From contig CAYMCP010000005.1 in assembly GCA_964388965.1 (NCBI GenBank), positions 1-64,000 of the forward strand: 64,000 bases of DNA. Reading direction: 5' to 3'. The translations under genes and the position numbers were made by a program. A model generated the notes under the pieces. That model was not told where the DNA came from. It saw nothing but the letters and a program-made list of their open reading frames with translations, and searched no databases. Shown here in pieces: positions 45,579 through 54,932 of this stretch. The DNA is from Albibeggiatoa sp964388965 (lineage in GTDB: Bacteria > Pseudomonadota > Gammaproteobacteria > Beggiatoales > Beggiatoaceae). Each line of letters opens with the position of its first letter. Positions within the stretch are counted from its first letter, which is position 1.

Positions 45579-46871
45579 TTAAATGATGTAACCACGTTCT
45601 TGGTGTAATGCCATATCTAAGCCCATTTCTTCTTGCTCTTCGTCTACACGTAAACCACCTGTCAATAGACTTACTACACCCAAGATAATCGCGCTAACTA
45701 CACCACTATAAATGATAGTGACAATTACGCTCTTCGCTTGTACCCAAACTTGCGTACCAATTGAAGTAATTTCATCGCTACCAAAGCCAACACCACCAAA
45801 TTGCTCGGCGCAGAAGACACCTGTTAAAATCGCACCAACAATACCACCCATCGCATGAACGCCAAATACATCTAGTGAATCATCATAACCAAACATTTTT
45901 TTGATATTCGTTGCTGTAAAGAAACAAATTACACCCGATGCGAGACCAATAATTAACGCACCAATAGGTCCAACTGAACCAGATGCAGGTGTAATCGCAA
46001 CTAAACCCGCGACAGCTCCTGATGCAATGCCTAATACGCTTGGTTTTCTATGAATTGCCCACTCACTGAACATCCAAGCTAATGCAGCAGTTGCGGTTGC
46101 AATTTGAGTAACAGCCATCGCCATGCCAGCGGTACCGTCCGCAGCTAAGGTGCTACCTGCGTTAAAACCAAACCAACCAACCCATAACATGGACGCACCA
46201 ATAACAGTTAAAGTTAAATTGTGTGGCGGCATAGGCGTACTCGGATAACCTTTGCGTTTACCTAACATAATTGCGGCAACTAAACCTGCAATACCTGCAT
46301 TAATGTGTACCACTGTCCCCCCTGCGAAGTCTAACACACCGTCACCACCGAGCCAGCCGCCGCCCCACACCCAATGACAGATAGGTGCATAAACGAAAGT
46401 TGCCCAAAAAGCCATAAATAATAACATTGCAGAAAATTTCATCCGTTCAGCAAATGCGCCGACAATTAAAGCGGGTGTGATAATAACAAAGGTCATTTGA
46501 AAGGTCATAAAAACTGTTTCTGGAATGCTGCCAGTCATTGCGTCAACAGTCACACCTGCCAAGAACATTTTATCTAAACCACCTATGAATGGATTAAGGT
46601 TACCGCCGTCGGTAAACGCTAAACTGTAGATAAATATTACCCATAATATAGACATTAAGGAGGTAATCGTAAAACATTGCATCATCACTGATAAGACATT
46701 TTTACTGCGAACCATACCCGCGTAAAATAAAGATAAACCCGGTATAGTCATAAATAACACCAGTGCGGTAGCGGTAAGCATCCACGCTGTATCACCGGAA
46801 TTTAACTCATCGGCAAAAGCCAACGATGGAACTAAAGTTAATAAAAATAAAATAAATTTAATTAAGTGCAT
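45579..46871 (-). CDS. amtB: Ammonium transporter
   Basis: 430 residues. A cleavable N-terminal signal (LTLVPSLAFA) is followed by eleven membrane segments. The pore histidines are in PICHWVWGGG and DVFGVHAMGG. The Phe gate and the Asp of the Am1 site (WATFVYAPICHW region) are also present. It conducts ammonium inward under nitrogen limitation and is shut by GlnK docking. It is 20 bp downstream of glnK, the usual glnK-amtB pair. Confidence 0.97.
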   Translation of the reverse strand: MHLIKFILFLLTLVPSLAFADELNSGDTAWMLTATALVLFMTIPGLSLFYAGMVRSKNVLSVMMQCFTITSLMSILWVIFIYSLAFTDGGNLNPFIGGLDKMFLAGVTVDAMTGSIPETVFMTFQMTFVIITPALIVGAFAERMKFSAMLLFMAFWATFVYAPICHWVWGGGWLGGDGVLDFAGGTVVHINAGIAGLVAAIMLGKRKGYPSTPMPPHNLTLTVIGASMLWVGWFGFNAGSTLAADGTAGMAMAVTQIATATAALAWMFSEWAIHRKPSVLGIASGAVAGLVAITPASGSVGPIGALIIGLASGVICFFTATNIKKMFGYDDSLDVFGVHAMGGIVGAILTGVFCAEQFGGVGFGSDEITSIGTQVWVQAKSVIVTIIYSGVVSAIILGVVSLLTGGLRVDEEQEEMGLDMALHQERGYII

Positions 46872-46891
46872 AGTTTTATCTCTCTTAGATA

Positions 46892-47239
<348 letters not shown>

Positions 47240-47288
47240 CTAATAAGTTACGAGTTAAAAAAAGTAAATATTCCAGTTCTGCGTTGCA

Positions 47289-47303
47289 ACAATAAGTATG
47301 CCA
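47289..47303 (-). promoter_or_regulatory. Possible sigma-54 promoter of glnK-amtB
   Basis: Minus strand reads TGGCATACTTATTGT, close to TGGCAC-N5-TTGC, with one mismatch in the -24 box and GT instead of GC in the -12 box. A TTGCA follows 3 bases later. Position (about 60 bp from the ATG) suits a nitrogen-regulated glnK promoter. The imperfect -12 box keeps confidence low. Confidence 0.35.
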
Positions 47304-47439
47304 CCTATAAAAGTCTTTTATTTTTAATAAGATAAGATTTTATAGGAATAATTTAGCTTGTTTTATGCACTACGTTGTAGCGAAAAGAAATAGCTTGCAC
47401 TTTGATAGTGCACTGTGTCACTTATTCAGAGTTTAGTGG

Positions 47440-47640
47440 ATGCTGGTACATCGTATTGAGTGGGGTGTTGTTATGAGTTTGGTCGCAGAACGTTGGTGCC
47501 AAAAGGAAAAACGACGCAGTGCATCGTCACAAGGAAAAATCTCGTTCTACGCACCGCGTAGAATGCGCCACTGACGCACCAGCATCATGCAACAAGAATT
47601 TTCCTCGTCCCAACGCTCTCCTCTGTTAAGACGAGGAAAT
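47440..47640. repeat. GACGC-type palindromic intergenic repeats
   Basis: A longer block with GGATGCTGGTACATCG, AAAACGACGCAGTGCATCGTC, TCTACGCACCGCGTAGAA and TGACGCACCAGCATCA, then CCTCGTCCCAACGCTCTCC. It fills most of the glnK-Anbu gap. Confidence 0.6.
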
Positions 47641-47713
47641 AGGTGTATTTGGGATTAGGATGTTAAAAAAAGATTTTAATGAATATAAGTTGTTAATTTT
47701 ACATAATAATAAA

Positions 47714-47763
47714 CTAAAAAAAGCGCGTATTTTTACAGTACCCAGTACGACGTTTACGCGCTT
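47714..47763 (-). terminator. Intrinsic terminator of the Anbu cluster
   Basis: On the minus strand AGCGCGTA pairs with TACGCGCT, with a loop that itself can fold (GTAC/GTAC), and TTTTTTT follows. It begins about 30 bp after the Anbu stop codon. It is the clearest terminator in the window. Confidence 0.8.
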
Positions 47764-47794
47764 CACGCTTGATGATTGCTAATTATTACCCACG

Positions 47795-48529
47795 CTATTT
47801 ATTTTCCTTCTCTTTCAAAAATACATGCTCAACCCAAGATGTAGGCATGATTTCGATTGAATGACGTAGGCGACCCTCCCAATAACTCGTAATCTCTTCC
47901 AAATCCGCTTGTTCATAACGATGCCCAAAAATCTGAAAAGAGCCTTTTTTATACATCAATATATCCAATGGAAAATCAACATCCGCCGAATTAATCCGCG
48001 TCGAATCAAACGATAAACAACCCACTTTCATCGCAAACTCTAAACTATCATCACGCCTTAACGTGCGATCCAAAATAGATTTACCATAACCTGACGCACC
48101 AATCGTCTGATACGGTGTCCCTTCACCAATTTCAACCCAATTTGCCTGTGGATACATCATAAATAATTTATGTTCCTCATCTTTAGGCATTTGACCACCG
48201 ATTAAACAGTGTAAATTAAAATCTAAACCACTCTCACTTAATGCTTCTTTATCCTCTTTTGTCACGCGCCGCAACTGCTCTGCAAATAAATTCACCACCT
48301 CATACATTTTGCTGCAAGGCTGCTCTTGCTTTTCAATCGCATCTCTAAAATAAGTCAGAGTCTTATCACGCACCGAGCGCAAACCAGAACTCATCATAAA
48401 AAAGGCGGCTTGTTGCTGATGAAATATACTAATTTTTTTCGCTGTATAGCATTCACTGCCCGATGTTAAGCGCGTATCAGCGACACCAACCAATCCATCA
48501 TCCACCTTTATGGCAAGACAATATGTCAT
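47795..48529 (-). CDS. Anbu, bacterial proteasome-like peptidase
   Basis: 244 residues, Ntn-hydrolase fold. After removal of Met the N-terminal nucleophile is Thr (MTYCLAIKVDDG). The Asp of VADTRLTSG and the Lys of TAKKISIF are at the expected places. Anbu is the ancestral beta-subunit relative found with an alpha-E protein, an ATP-grasp ligase and, in many genomes, a transglutaminase. GAGG lies about 6 bases before the ATG. It is the last gene of a three-gene unit and is followed by a strong terminator. The physiological substrate is unknown, but peptide-type synthesis and turnover has been proposed. Confidence 0.93.
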   Translation of the reverse strand: MTYCLAIKVDDGLVGVADTRLTSGSECYTAKKISIFHQQQAAFFMMSSGLRSVRDKTLTYFRDAIEKQEQPCSKMYEVVNLFAEQLRRVTKEDKEALSESGLDFNLHCLIGGQMPKDEEHKLFMMYPQANWVEIGEGTPYQTIGASGYGKSILDRTLRRDDSLEFAMKVGCLSFDSTRINSADVDFPLDILMYKKGSFQIFGHRYEQADLEEITSYWEGRLRHSIEIMPTSWVEHVFLKEKENK

Positions 48530-48538
48530 ACAAACCTC

Positions 48539-49483
48539 TTATTTTAAGTCGAAAAACGCATCAAAAATGCCGTTATCAATATTATTGAGCTTGATTTGCA
48601 GTTCATTGATGTATTCATGTAAACCATGTTTGATAATACTATCGACGCTAGTATAGTCCAATTCTGAACATAATAAACCTAACCTTTGCTCGGCTAAATT
48701 AGTGTAAGTGCCTCTTGGTGTACCTGAAATTTTCAGTAAAGCGTTCTCTGCTTCATTTACACAAAACCGCACCGCACGCGGAAATCTATCATCTAATAAT
48801 AAAAAATGGATAACATTATCTGAGGTAATTTTTCCATGTCGTTTCAAATACATCTCGAAAGCACTGGTTGAAATCAATAGCGATGACCATTGAATAATAT
48901 CTAAAGTTGTACCCACATAAGATATTGATGGTAAAAGTATAAAATATTTTACGTCCAAAATTCGTGACGTTTTATCAGCTCGTTCCAACATACGACCCAA
49001 CATGTAAAAATGCCAACCCTCACCATACGATAATGTTGAACTAGTAATGCCGTGAAATAAATGACTATTTTCAATAATTTGCGAAAATAATTCATGCGGC
49101 TCATCCTCGACTAAATATTGTGCGGCTTTAGAATTAATTAATAAATAAAATTCATTTAATTGCTCCCACATCTCTTTGGTGATTAATTCGCGTACACTGC
49201 GTGCATTCTCTCGCGCAATGCTTAAACTTGATAGAACTGAATTAGGATTATTCCGATCAAAGGTAAGAAATTCAACTACATTAGCTTGATCGGCAAATTC
49301 ATAATGTTGTTTAAATAATTCATTACCACTTGTGACATCAATCAATGGCTGCCATTGCTCATAAAGCCCGTCTGGTAAATCAAAGCTCATTTGTAAATTA
49401 GCGTCCATAAACCGCGCAACGTTTTCAGCCCGCTCAATATAACGGCTCATCCAATAAATAGAGTGTGCAACCCGACTTAACAT
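48539..49483 (-). CDS. Alpha-E domain protein (DUF403)
   Basis: About 314 residues from the ATG at 49483; GAGGAAG is well placed 6-10 bases upstream, so the longer frame starting 45 bases earlier is rejected. The conserved N terminus LSRVAHSIYWMSRYIERAEN is the alpha-E signature. It is all-helical and of unknown catalytic role. It always accompanies the ATP-grasp partner. It lies between the ATP-grasp and Anbu genes with gaps of about 10 bp on either side. Confidence 0.9.
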   Translation of the reverse strand: MLSRVAHSIYWMSRYIERAENVARFMDANLQMSFDLPDGLYEQWQPLIDVTSGNELFKQHYEFADQANVVEFLTFDRNNPNSVLSSLSIARENARSVRELITKEMWEQLNEFYLLINSKAAQYLVEDEPHELFSQIIENSHLFHGITSSTLSYGEGWHFYMLGRMLERADKTSRILDVKYFILLPSISYVGTTLDIIQWSSLLISTSAFEMYLKRHGKITSDNVIHFLLLDDRFPRAVRFCVNEAENALLKISGTPRGTYTNLAEQRLGLLCSELDYTSVDSIIKHGLHEYINELQIKLNNIDNGIFDAFFDLK

Positions 49484-49493
49484 ATTTTCTTCC

Positions 49494-50924
49494 TCACGCC
49501 AAAACCCAAGTATCTTTACTGCCACCACCTTGCGATGAATTGACGACTAAACTTCCTTTTTTTAATGCAACGCGCGTCAAACCACCGGGCAATACATAAA
49601 TTTCCTCACCGTAAATGATGAAAGGACGCATATCTACATGACGACCTTCTAAATGATCTTTTACGATAACAGGTGAACGTGATAGGGATAGCGTTGGTTG
49701 CGCGATGAAATTACGAGGATGTTGTTTAATTTTCTCTGCAAAATCTTTGCGTTCTTGCGGCGTGGATTTTATCCCAATTAACATACCATAACCACCTGAT
49801 TCTGCTGTAGGTTTAACAACGAGTTTGTCTAAATTAGCTAAAACATATTGCAAAGTGTCTGGCTCTGAACACAAATAAGTTGGCACATTAGGAATAATAG
49901 GTTCTTCACCAAGATAATATTTAATAATTTTAGGCACATAAGCGTATACTGCTTTATCATCAGCCACGCCCGTACCGGGTGCATTAGCTAGTGCAACTCG
50001 ACCTGCACGATAAGCCTCCATTAATCCCGCAACGCCTAATAGTGAATCAGCACGAAACACTTGCGGGTCTAAAAAACTATCATCAATACGCCGATAAATC
50101 ACATCTACCTTTTCAAAACCGCGTGTTGTACGCATCATGATATAACCATCACGCAAAGTTAAATCTGTCCCTTCAACCAATCGTACACCCATGTGTTTGG
50201 CTAGAAAAGAATGCTCAAAATAAGCTGAGTTAAAAATACCCGGTGTCAATACCGCAGCCATAGGATTAAGCATCTGATTAGGAGAAATAAAATTAAGCAT
50301 GTCTAACAAACGCAATGGATAATCATCTACAGGTTGCACGTTGTAAGAATTAAAAATTTTCGGCAAAGTACGCTTCATTAAGGTACGATTTTCCAGCACA
50401 TACGATACGCCAGAGGGACTACGCAAATTATCTTCCAGTACATAGAAAGTACCTTCACTATCACGCACTAAATCCACGCCCGAAATGTGACACCAAATAC
50501 CTTTAGGTGGATTTAAGCCTTCGCAGGCAGGTTGATAACCAGATGCAGAATAAATCAATTGCTCTGGAATAATGCCCTCCTTAATGATTTTTTTATCGTG
50601 ATAAATATCGTCAACAAATAAATTGATGGCATGAATACGTTGTTTTAAACCAGATTCTAAAATTTCCCACTCAGATTTGCTTATAATGCGTGGGATAGCA
50701 TCAAATGGCCAAATTTTTTCATCACCTCCCTCGCTACCGTATACGCCAAACGTAATACCTGTATTTAACATCGCTTTTTCCACCATTTGTTGGCGGCGCA
50801 CTAATTCACCTTCAGGCATATTTTCAATATTTCTGACTAATTTGGTAGCATCTACTCTAGGTTTTCCTTGTTTGTCAAATACTTCGTCATAAAATTCATT
50901 AATTTCGTAATGGGCTATTTTCAT
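49494..50924 (-). CDS. Circularly permuted ATP-grasp ligase (DUF404/407)
   Basis: 476 residues. It matches the circularly permuted ATP-grasp proteins of the Anbu cluster: YGSEGGDEKIWPFDAIPRII (about 58), DLVRDSEGTFYVLEDN, and the C-terminal nucleotide-binding region LVVKPTAESGGYGM (about 390-400), then FIAQPTLSLSRSP and HVDMRPFIIYG. It probably joins amino acids by an acyl-phosphate route. AGGAGA precedes the ATG. It is the first gene of the unit. Confidence 0.92.
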   Translation of the reverse strand: MKIAHYEINEFYDEVFDKQGKPRVDATKLVRNIENMPEGELVRRQQMVEKAMLNTGITFGVYGSEGGDEKIWPFDAIPRIISKSEWEILESGLKQRIHAINLFVDDIYHDKKIIKEGIIPEQLIYSASGYQPACEGLNPPKGIWCHISGVDLVRDSEGTFYVLEDNLRSPSGVSYVLENRTLMKRTLPKIFNSYNVQPVDDYPLRLLDMLNFISPNQMLNPMAAVLTPGIFNSAYFEHSFLAKHMGVRLVEGTDLTLRDGYIMMRTTRGFEKVDVIYRRIDDSFLDPQVFRADSLLGVAGLMEAYRAGRVALANAPGTGVADDKAVYAYVPKIIKYYLGEEPIIPNVPTYLCSEPDTLQYVLANLDKLVVKPTAESGGYGMLIGIKSTPQERKDFAEKIKQHPRNFIAQPTLSLSRSPVIVKDHLEGRHVDMRPFIIYGEEIYVLPGGLTRVALKKGSLVVNSSQGGGSKDTWVLA

Positions 50925-51110
50925 CTGTTTCTCCTAAACAAATAAACAAATCACGATGTACAGTATTGGAATATCTTAAAAAATCGCTTTTCATCTTAAA
51001 GTGTATGTTATTTCCATTATGCAGCACAAGTTTTTCCCTGAACAATCCACGCTGTACGAGTCGTTAAATCCTAAAACTTCGCTGAAAACATAGAATCAAT
51101 CAGAACGTTT

Positions 51111-51824
51111 TCAATCTGTTTGATTTAAACCTTCAATTTTAATTAATTCAAAACGTAAAATATCGCCTTTTTCATCATGTTCTACTTTAACAGGTAAAAA
51201 TTGTAATTTTGGTGCACACCAAAGTGTTGTTTTTCTTTCATCGTCAACTGTGGTGCGTTCAAATTTGATGACTGGTAACTCCCCTAATTGCGTCGATAAA
51301 ACCTCATTTTTTATTAATTTAGGTTGATATTGCTTAATTTTTGCGTCATCAACAATTTTATAAGAAAAATCTTTGTTTTGCTGTTTTAAAGCTAACATGA
51401 TCGCCAACTGATAAGACATTTTATCCAATACATCATCATCAAGATTAATTTCCCAAGGCTGTTCTTGCTTAATACCTATCGCAATTTTTTCATCCCAATG
51501 AAATAAAATAATTTGATGACGTTCTTTTTTACCTCCCGTATGGTGATAATTATATTCTAGCGGTCTAATTTGATTATTGTGGATAATAAAACGACTAGAT
51601 TCAATAATTTTATCTTTACGAAATAAGGAAAAAAAACCAGAAGTTTCACTTTCCGAACTAAACAAATATTGCTGATTATCCAAACGTTCCAAACGACGGA
51701 CACTTGAACCAATGTGGAAACCCTTTGCATATACATGATAAGTCGCAGTGAACGGTAGTAAAAAGTCATTACTTTGTGCAATTTGCATATCTAACAATAA
51801 AATGAATATTAAAAAGATTCGCAT
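51111..51824 (-). CDS. DUF3108-domain exported protein
   Basis: 237 residues. A signal peptide (MRIFLIFILLLDMQIAQS) is followed by a beta-rich domain starting PFTATYHVYAKGFHIGSS, the standard DUF3108 start (YxVxxxGxxxG). The ending WCAPKLQFLPVKVEHDEKGD is also typical. Periplasmic or outer-membrane-associated; function unknown in the family. Confidence 0.85.
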   Translation of the reverse strand: MRIFLIFILLLDMQIAQSNDFLLPFTATYHVYAKGFHIGSSVRRLERLDNQQYLFSSESETSGFFSLFRKDKIIESSRFIIHNNQIRPLEYNYHHTGGKKERHQIILFHWDEKIAIGIKQEQPWEINLDDDVLDKMSYQLAIMLALKQQNKDFSYKIVDDAKIKQYQPKLIKNEVLSTQLGELPVIKFERTTVDDERKTTLWCAPKLQFLPVKVEHDEKGDILRFELIKIEGLNQTD

Positions 51825-52043
51825 AAATTTATCCTTAAACTATACTTGCACTTTGTGCCTTGATTGTGTTACAAAAGTAACGTAGTGGATGTTTCATACA
51901 TGGTGTTACAATGTGCTATTTTATTCAAGTATCCTATCAAGGAATAGCACCCGTAATTACGCGCAAAACAAATTTGGCATATCTACCTCAATTATAGAAA
52001 TAACATGATTTACAGCGTGAAAACTGCTACAGGAGTCTTGTAA

Positions 52044-52361
52044 ATGCCTATTTATGAATATGAACATACTCAAACTGCTTGTCAGCTTGGTCAATTATTT
52101 GAAGTTAAACAATCCATTCATGATGACCCATTCACCCACTGTCCAAAGTGTGGTACGCCCGTTAAAAAACGGATTTCCAAAGTTGGTATTGCGTTTCCAA
52201 AAACCAATACTGAAATTCGGGATATGGGATTGACAAAATTAGTAAGGCGTGACGACGGTGTGTACGAAAACGTGACGCGCCGTGATAATAATGAACACCG
52301 CTATATGAAACAAGGCAAACCCGAAACGACACCAAATTTAAGCCGAATCATCAGCGATTAA
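52044..52361 (+). CDS. FmdB-like zinc-ribbon protein
   Basis: 105 residues. It starts MPIYEYEHTQTACQLGQLFE, like FmdB regulators, but the first CxxC is reduced to a single Cys. The second knuckle CPKCGTPV is intact. The C-terminal part is basic and disordered. It has only half a zinc site, so metal binding may rely on dimerisation or another ligand. It is 6 bp upstream of the PIG-L gene. Confidence 0.75.
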   Translation: MPIYEYEHTQTACQLGQLFEVKQSIHDDPFTHCPKCGTPVKKRISKVGIAFPKTNTEIRDMGLTKLVRRDDGVYENVTRRDNNEHRYMKQGKPETTPNLSRIISD

Positions 52362-52367
52362 GCGATT

Positions 52368-53108
52368 ATGATGGAACAAACACTGATACCCTACACTGCG
52401 ACCACAACGCTACCAGAGGGAAGTGTATTAGTATTGGCACCGCACCCAGATGATGAAGTTTTCGGGTGTGGTGGAGCAATTATGCAGCATATTAAACAAG
52501 GGCAAACTGTCCATGTTTTCGTCATGACCGACGGTCAAGCTGCTATGCCGTATCAACATGAAACTTATCGTTCTGCCTATATTTCTCAACGTCAGCAAGA
52601 AAGTCTGCAAGCTGCAAAGATTTTAGGTTACGGCAAACCAAGCTTTTTTGATATTTCAGATAGACAATTGCAGCGTTCTGACGTGTTGTTGCAACAATTG
52701 TTGGATTTTATCACTGTGCATCAAATCCAGTATTTATATATCCCCTCTATTTTTGAGCTGCATCCGGATCATATTGCATCAACTAAAATTGGATTGGAAT
52801 TAGCTGAATATTCTCATTTAAAATTAGTCATGTACGAAGTAGGCGCACCGCTTATGCCAAATCGCCTACTAGATATAACACCGTTTTGGGAGCGTAAAAA
52901 AGCAGCGATGGCTTGCTTTAATTCTCAATTAGCTTTGCAAAATTACGATAAACATATTGCAGGTTTAAATGTTTATCGTGCTTATACTTTGCCTCAATCC
53001 GTTAAAGCGGCGGAGGCATATTGTATAGCAGATTATGATCAAGATTGGCAGCACCTAATCGACGTTTGTCAACAAGTGCGTAACAGTCTCGGTACAAAAA
53101 CTTTTTAA
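52368..53108 (+). CDS. PIG-L (LmbE-like) family deacetylase
   Basis: 246 residues. The zinc site is APHPDDEVFGCGG (about 26-38) with the third ligand in LHPDHIAS (about 128-135). These enzymes deacetylate GlcNAc-type sugars (GlcNAc-PI, bacillithiol or mycothiol precursors, antibiotics). The natural substrate cannot be named. It is co-transcribed with the FmdB-like gene. Confidence 0.9.
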   Translation: MMEQTLIPYTATTTLPEGSVLVLAPHPDDEVFGCGGAIMQHIKQGQTVHVFVMTDGQAAMPYQHETYRSAYISQRQQESLQAAKILGYGKPSFFDISDRQLQRSDVLLQQLLDFITVHQIQYLYIPSIFELHPDHIASTKIGLELAEYSHLKLVMYEVGAPLMPNRLLDITPFWERKKAAMACFNSQLALQNYDKHIAGLNVYRAYTLPQSVKAAEAYCIADYDQDWQHLIDVCQQVRNSLGTKTF

Positions 53109-53448
53109 TGTGGATGAACTAGCCACAAATCAAAAATTGTACATGGCTAGATGATAATTGCCGATACATCATAGAAATAAAAAATAATTTTTTCTTATAA
53201 ATTCAATTTATTAAAAAAGCACTTATCTCATTACGGATTTAAATTCAGCATTTCTGTCAATAAATTGATGCCATTATTTTTTATTGATGGTATGATTTTG
53301 ATCGGATTTGTCGTTTTACCCAACCTGCATTTTACTCTGATATAGATAACTGCGTCCTAAAGCATCTGGTGACAAACCGATTTTGAAGGCGTTTAGTCCT
53401 TCTGAATATATCTTGTTAAATTTTATCAACCAAAAGGTAACGACTATT
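53109..53448. other. Intergenic before the TAXI receptor gene, nothing recognised
   Basis: AT-rich, with no inverted repeat or gene remnant seen. An in-frame ATG at 53383 exists but lacks a signal peptide, so the TAXI protein is started at 53449. Confidence 0.4.
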
Positions 53449-54399
53449 ATGTTAAAAAAATTTATTACTTTACTAACATTAACGATTTCTATCAATGTGT
53501 ATGCAATTGACTTTTTCAGCATTGGTACGGGTGGAGTTACAGGCACATACTATCCTACCGGTGGCGCGATTTGTCGCTTAGTCAACAAACACAAGTCTGA
53601 AACCAAAATGCACTGTAGTGTCGAATCTACTGGTGGTTCAGTTTATAACATTAATACTATTAAAAATGGAGAATTGGATTTTGCCATCTCGCAAAGTGAC
53701 GTAGTCTACCAAGCCTATAGCGGTACAGATAAATTTGAAAATAATGCGTATACTGATTTACGTTCTGTCATGGCAATTTATCCAGAACTGCTTGCATTGG
53801 TTGTATCTAAATCCTCTGGTATCAAATCCTTAGAAGGTCTCCACAATAAAAAAATCAACTTGGGTAATCCGGGAAGCGGTAATGAAGCGACTGCAAATAT
53901 TCTATTAGCGCAATTAGGCATGTCGCATGAAGATTTGGCTTTAGCGGGCGTTTTAAAAGCGCAAGAATGTCCAACCGCATTGCGTGATAAAAAGATTGAT
54001 GGTTATTTTTACATGGTAGGTCATCCAACAGCTAACATCCAAGACGCTGCAAACTCTGTTGATATTCGCTTAATTTCAATTGAGGGTAAATCTGCCGACG
54101 AAATAATCAAAAAATATCCTTACTTTGCAAAAGGCACTATCCCTGCGGGTATTTACAAAAATGTCGATCAAGATGTCCCCAGTATTGGAGTGAAAGCAGT
54201 ATTGATCACGCATAAAAACATTAAAGACAACATGGTAACATTGGTTTTACACACGATTCTGGATGAATTTGAAAATTTCAAGCGTTTACACCCAGCCTAC
54301 AAAACCATCACTAAGGAAAGTTTATTAGAAGGCTTGAGCGCACCCCTACATCCAGCGGCTAAAAAAGTTTATCAACAACTTGATTTAATTCAAGATTAA
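53449..54399 (+). CDS. TAXI-type TRAP transporter substrate-binding protein
   Basis: About 316 residues from the ATG at 53449, which yields a proper signal peptide (MLKKFITLLTLTISINVYA). The mature start IDFFSIGTGGVTGTYYPTGG and the later NLGNPGSGNEATA are TAXI-family hallmarks. It is a periplasmic receptor for dicarboxylate-like or amino-acid-like ligands. The DctQM-type membrane subunit that it needs is not adjacent; the next genes are unrelated. AAGGT is about 12 bases upstream. Confidence 0.9.
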   Translation: MLKKFITLLTLTISINVYAIDFFSIGTGGVTGTYYPTGGAICRLVNKHKSETKMHCSVESTGGSVYNINTIKNGELDFAISQSDVVYQAYSGTDKFENNAYTDLRSVMAIYPELLALVVSKSSGIKSLEGLHNKKINLGNPGSGNEATANILLAQLGMSHEDLALAGVLKAQECPTALRDKKIDGYFYMVGHPTANIQDAANSVDIRLISIEGKSADEIIKKYPYFAKGTIPAGIYKNVDQDVPSIGVKAVLITHKNIKDNMVTLVLHTILDEFENFKRLHPAYKTITKESLLEGLSAPLHPAAKKVYQQLDLIQD

Positions 54400-54439
54400 T
54401 TTACAGATAGTTTAAGCTACTTTTTTAGGGTGGTAGGCT

Positions 54440-54931
54440 ATGACGGGCGACGCTTTGCTAGATGAGATTCGGGAAAACCAAGCCCGTTTGCACATTAACA
54501 GTTTTGATATGACTCTTGGTCATTTGATAGATTTGTACGATGAACAACGTTTTATTATTCCAAAGGAATATCAAAGCTGTATGTCATGGTCGGTCACTGA
54601 ACAAACTTCTTTCATTGAACATTTGTTGCTAGGCTTCCCAGTCAAGCCTATTTTTGTTGTAGAAAATAATCAGCATCAGTGGGAATTGATTGATGGTGTA
54701 CAACGTATTCTCACCCTATTTTCACTATTCGGTCGTCTTACGCACATGCCAGAACGAAATAAATTAACTTTAGTGTCAGGTCAATTTATCCAGAAACTTA
54801 ATGGTATTAATATTAATAATATGCCTTATTTTATTAAACAACAGTTGCGTGAGAGACCTTGTCACGTTAATAGTATTCGTTGGGATAGTGATATTGAGTT
54901 TTTAGGCGAAATATTCAAACAGGTCTATTAA
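54440..54931 (+). CDS. DUF262 (ParB-like/GmrSD N-terminal) domain protein, short
   Basis: 163 residues. It contains most of the DUF262 core: IIPKEYQSCMSWSVTEQ, IEHLLLGFPVKPIF and the signature IDGVQRILTLFSLF (normal IDGQQRL, here with Val). GmrSD-type endonucleases carry this domain for nucleotide hydrolysis with a C-terminal HNH nuclease. This protein stops right after the N-terminal domain and has no nuclease. It may be a stand-alone nucleotide-binding protein or a truncated gene. It ends 1 bp before rnfE. Confidence 0.7.
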   Translation: MTGDALLDEIRENQARLHINSFDMTLGHLIDLYDEQRFIIPKEYQSCMSWSVTEQTSFIEHLLLGFPVKPIFVVENNQHQWELIDGVQRILTLFSLFGRLTHMPERNKLTLVSGQFIQKLNGININNMPYFIKQQLRERPCHVNSIRWDSDIEFLGEIFKQVY

Positions 54932-54932
54932 G

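Noticed and set aside
47440..47640. CRISPR-like array
   Set aside because: The GACGC palindromes vary in sequence and spacing and have no uniform repeat-spacer periodicity or cas genes.
49484..49528. Longer N terminus for the alpha-E protein
   Set aside because: It would overlap the ATP-grasp gene by 35 bp and lacks a ribosome-binding site, whereas GAGGAAG fits the ATG at 49483.
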